A stretch of DNA of 64,000 nucleotides from the NCBI RefSeq assembly GCF_001718695.1, contig NZ_CP013422.1:930001-994000 (forward strand). Direction: 5' to 3'. A model generated the notes under the pieces. It did not search any database, had not been told where the DNA came from, and worked only from the letters and a program-made list of their open reading frames with translations. Numbering within the stretch: the stretch's first letter is position 1; every line of letters starts with the position of its first letter. Positions 60,504 through 64,000 of this stretch are shown here, one piece after another. The translations under genes were made by a program, and so were the position numbers. This stretch comes from Burkholderia ubonensis (GTDB lineage: Bacteria > Pseudomonadota > Gammaproteobacteria > Burkholderiales > Burkholderiaceae).

Positions 60504-60539
60504 TCCAAACCGGTTTGGATACTATTTCAAACCGGTTTG
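60504..60539. promoter_or_regulatory. Twin LacI-family operators between levansucrase and its regulator
   Basis: Two palindromes: TCCAAACCGGTTTGGA (60504-60519) and CAAACCGGTTTG (60528-60539). Their centres are 22 bp apart, two helical turns, so two dimers would bind the same face of the DNA. They lie 55 bp upstream of the levansucrase start and about 84 bp upstream of the divergent LacI-family gene, so the regulator probably represses both. Confidence 0.88.
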
Positions 60540-60622
60540 GGCGTCAAAAGATATTTATTTGACGGTAATGCTTACCAAATGGAAATAATTACCCGGTCGG
60601 AGTCGACCGGGTGGAGTGGCGA

Positions 60623-61651
60623 ATGCGAGGAACGACGGTGAAGGTGAATCTGAAGGCGCTCTCGGATGCGCTCGGGCTGTCGCGCACGACGGTCAGCCGG
60701 GCGCTGAACGGCTATGACGACGTGAGTGCGGCGACCCGCGAACGGGTGATGAAGGCCGCGCGCGAGATGGGCTACGTCGCGGACCCGACCGCGCGCCGCC
60801 TCGCGACCGGGCGCGCGGACGCGATCGGGATCGTCTATCCGTTCGGCGCGGGCGATCTCGGCGATCCGCGCTTCGCCGAAGTCGTCGCGGGGATCACCGA
60901 GCGGCTCGCCGAGCGCAACCTGGATTTCTTCATCGTGTCCGCGCGGCCGAATGCGGAGCTGGACACCTACCGGCGGCTCGTCGACGGCAAGCTCGTCGAC
61001 GGGTTGATCGTCGCGCGCACGCTCGTCGACGATCCGCGCATCGCGTTCCTGGCGTCGCGCGGGTTTCCGTATGTCGCATACGGCCGCACCGAGCGCGCGG
61101 AGCCGTACGCGTGGTTCGACTTCGACAACGAAGCGGGCGCGAGGCTGGCCGTGCAGCGGCTGATCGGGTTCGGGCACCGGCGCATCGCGATGATCGGCGC
61201 GCCGCTGACGCTCAATTTCGCGATGCAGCGCCGTGCCGGTTATCTCGCGGCGCTGCGCGAGGCGGGCATCGAGCCGGATCCGGTATGGCAAATCGAATGC
61301 GCGTTTACGCGCGACGGCGGACGCGAAGGCGTCGAGGCGCTTCTCGCCGCATCCGAACCGCCGACGGCGCTGCTCGTCGACAACAACATCGCGGGCAGCG
61401 GCGCGTTTCGCGCGCTGGTCGAACGCGGCCTGCGCCTCGGCCACGACATGTCGCTGATCGTCTACGACGGCGTGCCCGACGACGTCGCGCATCCGCATCG
61501 CGTGACGGCGATCGTGCAGCCGACCGGCCATACGACCGGGCGTGCGCTTGCCGAGTTGATGCTCGGGCTGCTTGCCGATGGCGTGCACGGGCAGCGGCTG
61601 GAGCACCCGGTGCTCGAGATCGGCGACACCGACGGGCCGCCGCCAGGCTGA
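60623..61651 (+). CDS. LacI-family transcriptional regulator of the levan operon
   Basis: A 342-residue repressor. Helix-turn-helix 'VNLKALSDALGLSRTTVSRA' (about 8-27) and hinge 'VADPTARRLATGRAD', then a sugar-binding periplasmic-fold domain ('LVDGLIVARTLVDDPRIAFL', 'LIGFGHRRIAMIGAPLTLNF', 'ALLVDNNIAGSGAFRALVER'). ATG 60623 is chosen for GGAG eight bases upstream; GTG 60611 is the alternative. It is divergent from levansucrase with paired operators in between. The inducer is probably sucrose or fructose. Confidence 0.92.
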   Translation: MRGTTVKVNLKALSDALGLSRTTVSRALNGYDDVSAATRERVMKAAREMGYVADPTARRLATGRADAIGIVYPFGAGDLGDPRFAEVVAGITERLAERNLDFFIVSARPNAELDTYRRLVDGKLVDGLIVARTLVDDPRIAFLASRGFPYVAYGRTERAEPYAWFDFDNEAGARLAVQRLIGFGHRRIAMIGAPLTLNFAMQRRAGYLAALREAGIEPDPVWQIECAFTRDGGREGVEALLAASEPPTALLVDNNIAGSGAFRALVERGLRLGHDMSLIVYDGVPDDVAHPHRVTAIVQPTGHTTGRALAELMLGLLADGVHGQRLEHPVLEIGDTDGPPPG

Positions 61652-61763
61652 GCGGTGCGGCGACGCGGCGGTGCGAGGCGAGGGCGAGCCGCCGGTCGTC
61701 GGCCCGGTGGAGTTCGCCAGCTCCACAAAAGCCATGACGTCGACAGGGTGTAGTCGACGCGAC

Positions 61764-61778
61764 TAGACGACCGGTCTA
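61764..61778. promoter_or_regulatory. TetR/NemR-like operator, copy 1
   Basis: TAGAC-GACCG-GTCTA, an inverted repeat with 5-bp arms. Extended identity with copy 2 (ACTAGACGAC, then C or T, then GGTCTAAT) shows that both are sites for the same protein. The pattern TAGAC...GTCTA resembles NemR-type sites of the TetR family, which guard reductase and glyoxalase genes. Confidence 0.7.
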
Positions 61779-61891
61779 ATTCGCGACTATCATCCCGTCT
61801 CGACAGTGCAACGAGACAGCCGCCATACAGGCCTGTGCGCCGAAGTCCTGTCGATCTGGGCGGAACTTCCGTCTTTTTTATGCCTTTCAAC

Positions 61892-61906
61892 TAGACGACT
61901 GGTCTA
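61892..61906. promoter_or_regulatory. TetR/NemR-like operator, copy 2
   Basis: TAGAC-GACTG-GTCTA, 128 bp centre to centre from copy 1 and about 170 bp upstream of the DJ-1-like start. No TetR-family gene is present in the window between 55 and 64 kb, so the repressor must be encoded beyond the right edge or elsewhere. Confidence 0.7.
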
Positions 61907-62074
61907 ATAGCCAGGCAAACATATTCTGCGTGGACGGGCACGTTGCCGCGCGGCGACGGCCTAACCGGCAGGCGCCAAGTCGTCGCCGGCAGCGACAAGC
62001 GGCACGCGCCATGCGCGACATCGACCGCCGCCGCGACGCGGCCCGATCCACCCGATTCGAAGGAGTGTCCGATC

Positions 62075-62761
62075 ATGAAGATTCTCGTTGTGCTGACGTC
62101 GCACGACACCCTGGGCGACACCGGCAAGAAGACCGGCTTCTGGCTCGAGGAGCTGGCGGCGCCGTACTACGCGTTCAAGGATGCGGGCGCGGAACTGACG
62201 CTCGTGTCGCCGCTGGGCGGGCAGCCGCCGATCGATCCGAAGAGCAGCGATCCGTCCGCGCAGACCGACGCGACCCGCCGCTTCGAAGCGGACGCGGCCG
62301 CGAAAGCCGAGCTGGCCGCCACGCGCAAGCTCGCCGACGTGTTGCCCGACGACTACGACGCGGTGTTCTATCCGGGCGGCCACGGCCCGCTGTGGGATCT
62401 CGCCGAGGACCTGCATTCGATCTCGCTGATCGAGCGCACGCTCGGCGCCGGCAAGCCGGTCGCGCTCGTGTGCCATGCGCCGGGCGTGCTGCGCCATGTG
62501 AAGGACCCGAAGACGGCCGAATCGGTCGTGCGCGGCAAGCGCGTGACCGGCTTCACGAACAGCGAGGAAGCCGCCGTCGAGCTGACCGAAGTCGTGCCGT
62601 TCCTCGTGCAGGACATGCTCGAGACCAACGGCGCGCGCTACGAGCGCGGCCCCGACTGGGCGCCGCACGTCGTCGTCGACGGGCTGCTGATCACCGGCCA
62701 GAACCCGGCGTCGTCGGCGCCGGCGGCCGACGCGCTGCTCGCGCAGCTCAAGCGCGCGTAG
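62075..62761 (+). CDS. DJ-1/PfpI-family protein (Hsp31-like, glyoxalase III candidate)
   Basis: A 228-residue cytosolic protein with the class I glutamine-amidotransferase-like fold. Nucleophile elbow Cys133-His134 in 'PVALVCHAPGVLRHV', and Glu25 in 'KKTGFWLEELAAPYYAFKDA' completes the usual Glu-Cys-His set. 'YDAVFYPGGHGPLWDLAE' is the family GGHG loop. Members of this group convert methylglyoxal to lactate or repair carbonyl damage. The start follows AAGGAG. It lies behind twin NemR-like operators and before an old-yellow-enzyme gene, in keeping with electrophile defence. Confidence 0.9.
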   Translation: MKILVVLTSHDTLGDTGKKTGFWLEELAAPYYAFKDAGAELTLVSPLGGQPPIDPKSSDPSAQTDATRRFEADAAAKAELAATRKLADVLPDDYDAVFYPGGHGPLWDLAEDLHSISLIERTLGAGKPVALVCHAPGVLRHVKDPKTAESVVRGKRVTGFTNSEEAAVELTEVVPFLVQDMLETNGARYERGPDWAPHVVVDGLLITGQNPASSAPAADALLAQLKRA

Positions 62762-62769
62762 CCTCCCGC

Positions 62770-62862
62770 GCGGCGCCGAACGTTGCGGCGCCGCCCGTTT
62801 TCGTCGCCCGCCGGCCCGCGCCGGCGGGCATCCCGGATCGTTTCGCCGCGCGTCGCGCGGCG
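62770..62862 (+). terminator. Three tandem stem-loops, the first with a T-run
   Basis: First: GCGGCGCCG, loop AACGTTG, CGGCGCCGC (62770-62794), then CCGTTTTCG, a plausible terminator. Second: GCCCGCCGG, loop CCCGCG, CCGGCGGGC (62806-62829). Third: CGCCGCG, loop CGTCG, CGCGGCG (62844-62862). They fill the 149-bp gap between the DJ-1-like and old-yellow-enzyme genes and may allow only partial read-through. Confidence 0.6.
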
Positions 62863-62910
62863 GGCCGTACCCGTGCCGTCGTTTTGCAGGACCAATCAAA
62901 GGAGTCGTGG

Positions 62911-64000
62911 ATGTCTGCCCTGTTCGAACCGTTCAAACTCAAGGATGTCACGCTGCGCAACCGGATCGCGGTGCCGCCGATGTGCCAGTACGTCGCCGAA
63001 GACGGCGTCGTCAACGACTGGCATCACGTGCACCTCGCCGGCATCGCGCGCGGCGGCGCGGGCCTCGTGATCGCCGAGGCGACCGCGGTGGCGCCGGAAG
63101 GGCGCATCACGCCGGGCTGCGCGGGGCTGTGGACCGACGCGCAGGCACAAGCGTTCGCGCCGTCGGTCGCCGCGATCAAGGCGGCGGGCGCGGTGCCGGG
63201 CATCCAGCTCGCGCACGCGGGCCGCAAGGCGAGCGCGAACCGTCCGTGGGAAGGCGACGATCACATCGCCGACGGCGATCCGCACGGCTGGCCGACCATC
63301 GCGCCGTCGGCGGTGCCGTTCGGCGCGCACCTGCCGAAGGTGCCCCGCGAGATGACGCGCGACGACATCGCGCGCGTGCAGGCGGATTTCGTCGCGTCGG
63401 CCAAACGGGCGCGCGACATCGGCTTCGAATGGCTCGAGCTGCATTTCGCGCACGGCTATCTGGGCCAGAGCTTCTTCTCGGTGCATTCGAACCATCGCGA
63501 CGACGCGTACGGCGGCTCGGCCGACAATCGCGGCCGCTTCCTCGTCGAGACGCTCGCGGCCGTGCGCAAGGTGTGGCCGGAGCACCTGCCGCTGACCGCG
63601 CGGCTCGGCGTGATCGAATACGACGGCCGCGACGACGAGACGCTCGCCGAATCGATCGCGCTCACGCAGCGGCTGAAGGCGGAAGGGCTCGACCTGCTGA
63701 GCGTGTCGGTCGGCTTCTCGACGCCCGACGCGCAGATTCCGTGGGGCCCGGCGTTTCTCGCGCCGGTCGCCGAGCGGGTGCGCAGCGAGGCCGGGCTGCC
63801 GGTCGCGTCCGCGTGGGGGATCGATACGCCGCAGCTCGCCGAACGCGTGGTCGCGGACCAGCAGCTCGATCTCGTGATGGTCGGCCGCGCGCACCTGGCC
63901 GATCCGCACTGGCCGTACTACGCGGCCAAGCAGCTCGGCGTCGAGCGGCCGTCGTGGACGCTGCCCGCGCCGTACGCGCACTGGCTCGAGCGCTACCGCG
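62911..64000 (+). CDS. Old yellow enzyme (NADH:flavin oxidoreductase), first 363 residues; runs off right edge
   Basis: An FMN-dependent ene-reductase of the YqjM/XenA (thermophilic-like) class. 'FKLKDVTLRNRIAVPPMCQY' with Cys25, the redox-tuning cysteine of this class, 'IQLAHAGRKAS', substrate-binding 'LELHFAHGYLGQSFF', and FMN-binding 'ASAWGIDTPQLAERVV' and 'DLVMVGRAHLADPHWPYYAA' are visible. The start follows AAAGGAG. Only the last few residues are missing. The enzyme reduces activated double bonds and nitro compounds. It probably shares regulation with the upstream DJ-1-like gene. Confidence 0.93.
   Translation, partial: MSALFEPFKLKDVTLRNRIAVPPMCQYVAEDGVVNDWHHVHLAGIARGGAGLVIAEATAVAPEGRITPGCAGLWTDAQAQAFAPSVAAIKAAGAVPGIQLAHAGRKASANRPWEGDDHIADGDPHGWPTIAPSAVPFGAHLPKVPREMTRDDIARVQADFVASAKRARDIGFEWLELHFAHGYLGQSFFSVHSNHRDDAYGGSADNRGRFLVETLAAVRKVWPEHLPLTARLGVIEYDGRDDETLAESIALTQRLKAEGLDLLSVSVGFSTPDAQIPWGPAFLAPVAERVRSEAGLPVASAWGIDTPQLAERVVADQQLDLVMVGRAHLADPHWPYYAAKQLGVERPSWTLPAPYAHWLERYR

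Larger units (their letters stand above)
61652..62074 (+). other. 423-bp region with twin TetR-type operators upstream of the DJ-1-like gene
   Basis: No gene is supported here. It contains two near-identical palindromes (61764-61778 and 61892-61906), a stem-loop between them (GTCTCG 61797-61802 and CGAGAC 61812-61817), and a TTTTTT run at 61874-61879 that follows a weak hairpin. The 110 bp between the operators could be a short transcribed unit. Confidence 0.5.

Noticed and set aside
58731..60641. 636-codon frame opposite levansucrase
   Set aside because: Antisense shadow. Levansucrase has the complete GH68 catalytic triad on the minus strand.
1..64000. Prophage, insertion sequence, integrase or plasmid-type genes
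   Set aside because: None of the supported genes belongs to these classes. No terminal inverted repeats or tRNA-linked attachment sites were seen; the accessory look comes from metabolic genes only.

Overview
The window is a GC-rich, almost gap-free stretch typical of a Burkholderia cepacia complex genome. Evidence for this is the codon use, the two Burkholderia-type trimeric porins (mature N-terminus QSSVTLYG or QSSVTIYG), the paired Crp/Fnr regulators, the gluconate dehydrogenase triad and the homoprotocatechuate genes. Accessory metabolism dominates and no ribosomal or tRNA gene was seen, so a secondary chromosome is likely. That is an inference from content, not from a marker.

Left end (1-6.5 kb): a truncated acyl-CoA dehydrogenase and an acyl carrier protein overlap by ATGA. 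They are followed by two paralogous Crp/Fnr regulators facing away from each other across a 915-bp AT-rich spacer, then an undecaprenyl-phosphate sugar transferase and a GT4 glycosyltransferase. This looks like the edge of an exopolysaccharide locus and its regulators. 6.6-9.5 kb holds a small membrane protein, a DksA/TraR zinc-finger protein, alanine dehydrogenase and a DUF3995-type membrane protein.

9.6-18.9 kb: a three-subunit FAD/cytochrome c gluconate-type dehydrogenase lies behind a promoter whose spacer is filled by an 18-bp LacI-type palindrome. A Kef-type antiporter follows. Next is a 27-copy heptamer array between convergent genes, then an FtsI-like class B penicillin-binding protein, and an orphan gene with its own terminator.

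19.4-29.4 kb: an extended-SDR reductase, then hpaR and the divergent hpaG1-G2-E-D-F-H-I operon, which takes 3,4-dihydroxyphenylacetate to pyruvate and succinate semialdehyde (hpaBC is absent). An AraC regulator and a small-protein/quinone-oxidoreductase pair follow.

29.5-38.0 kb: an outer-membrane porin and an Fe3+-type ABC importer (ATPase, double permease, binding protein) diverge from a TctD/TctE-like two-component system. A MOSC protein follows.

38.2-49.5 kb: a divergent cluster that looks like organosulfur acquisition. Leftward lie a flavin monooxygenase, a class II aldolase, a complete ABC importer, a membrane cytochrome c and a second binding protein. Rightward lie a DszC/SfnB-like flavoprotein, a thiol dioxygenase and a four-domain rhodanese. 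I regard this as the most interesting system in the window.

49.7-57.0 kb: a squalene/phytoene synthase-like protein, a strongly expressed-looking porin with a UUCG-loop terminator, a MocR regulator with AhpD-like and cupin genes, and a LysR/SDR pair. 57.0-64.0 kb: levansucrase and exo-levanase (GH68/GH32) face a LacI regulator across twin operators. After this come twin TetR/NemR-like operators, a DJ-1/PfpI-family gene and an old-yellow-enzyme gene that runs off the right edge, probably an electrophile-stress unit.
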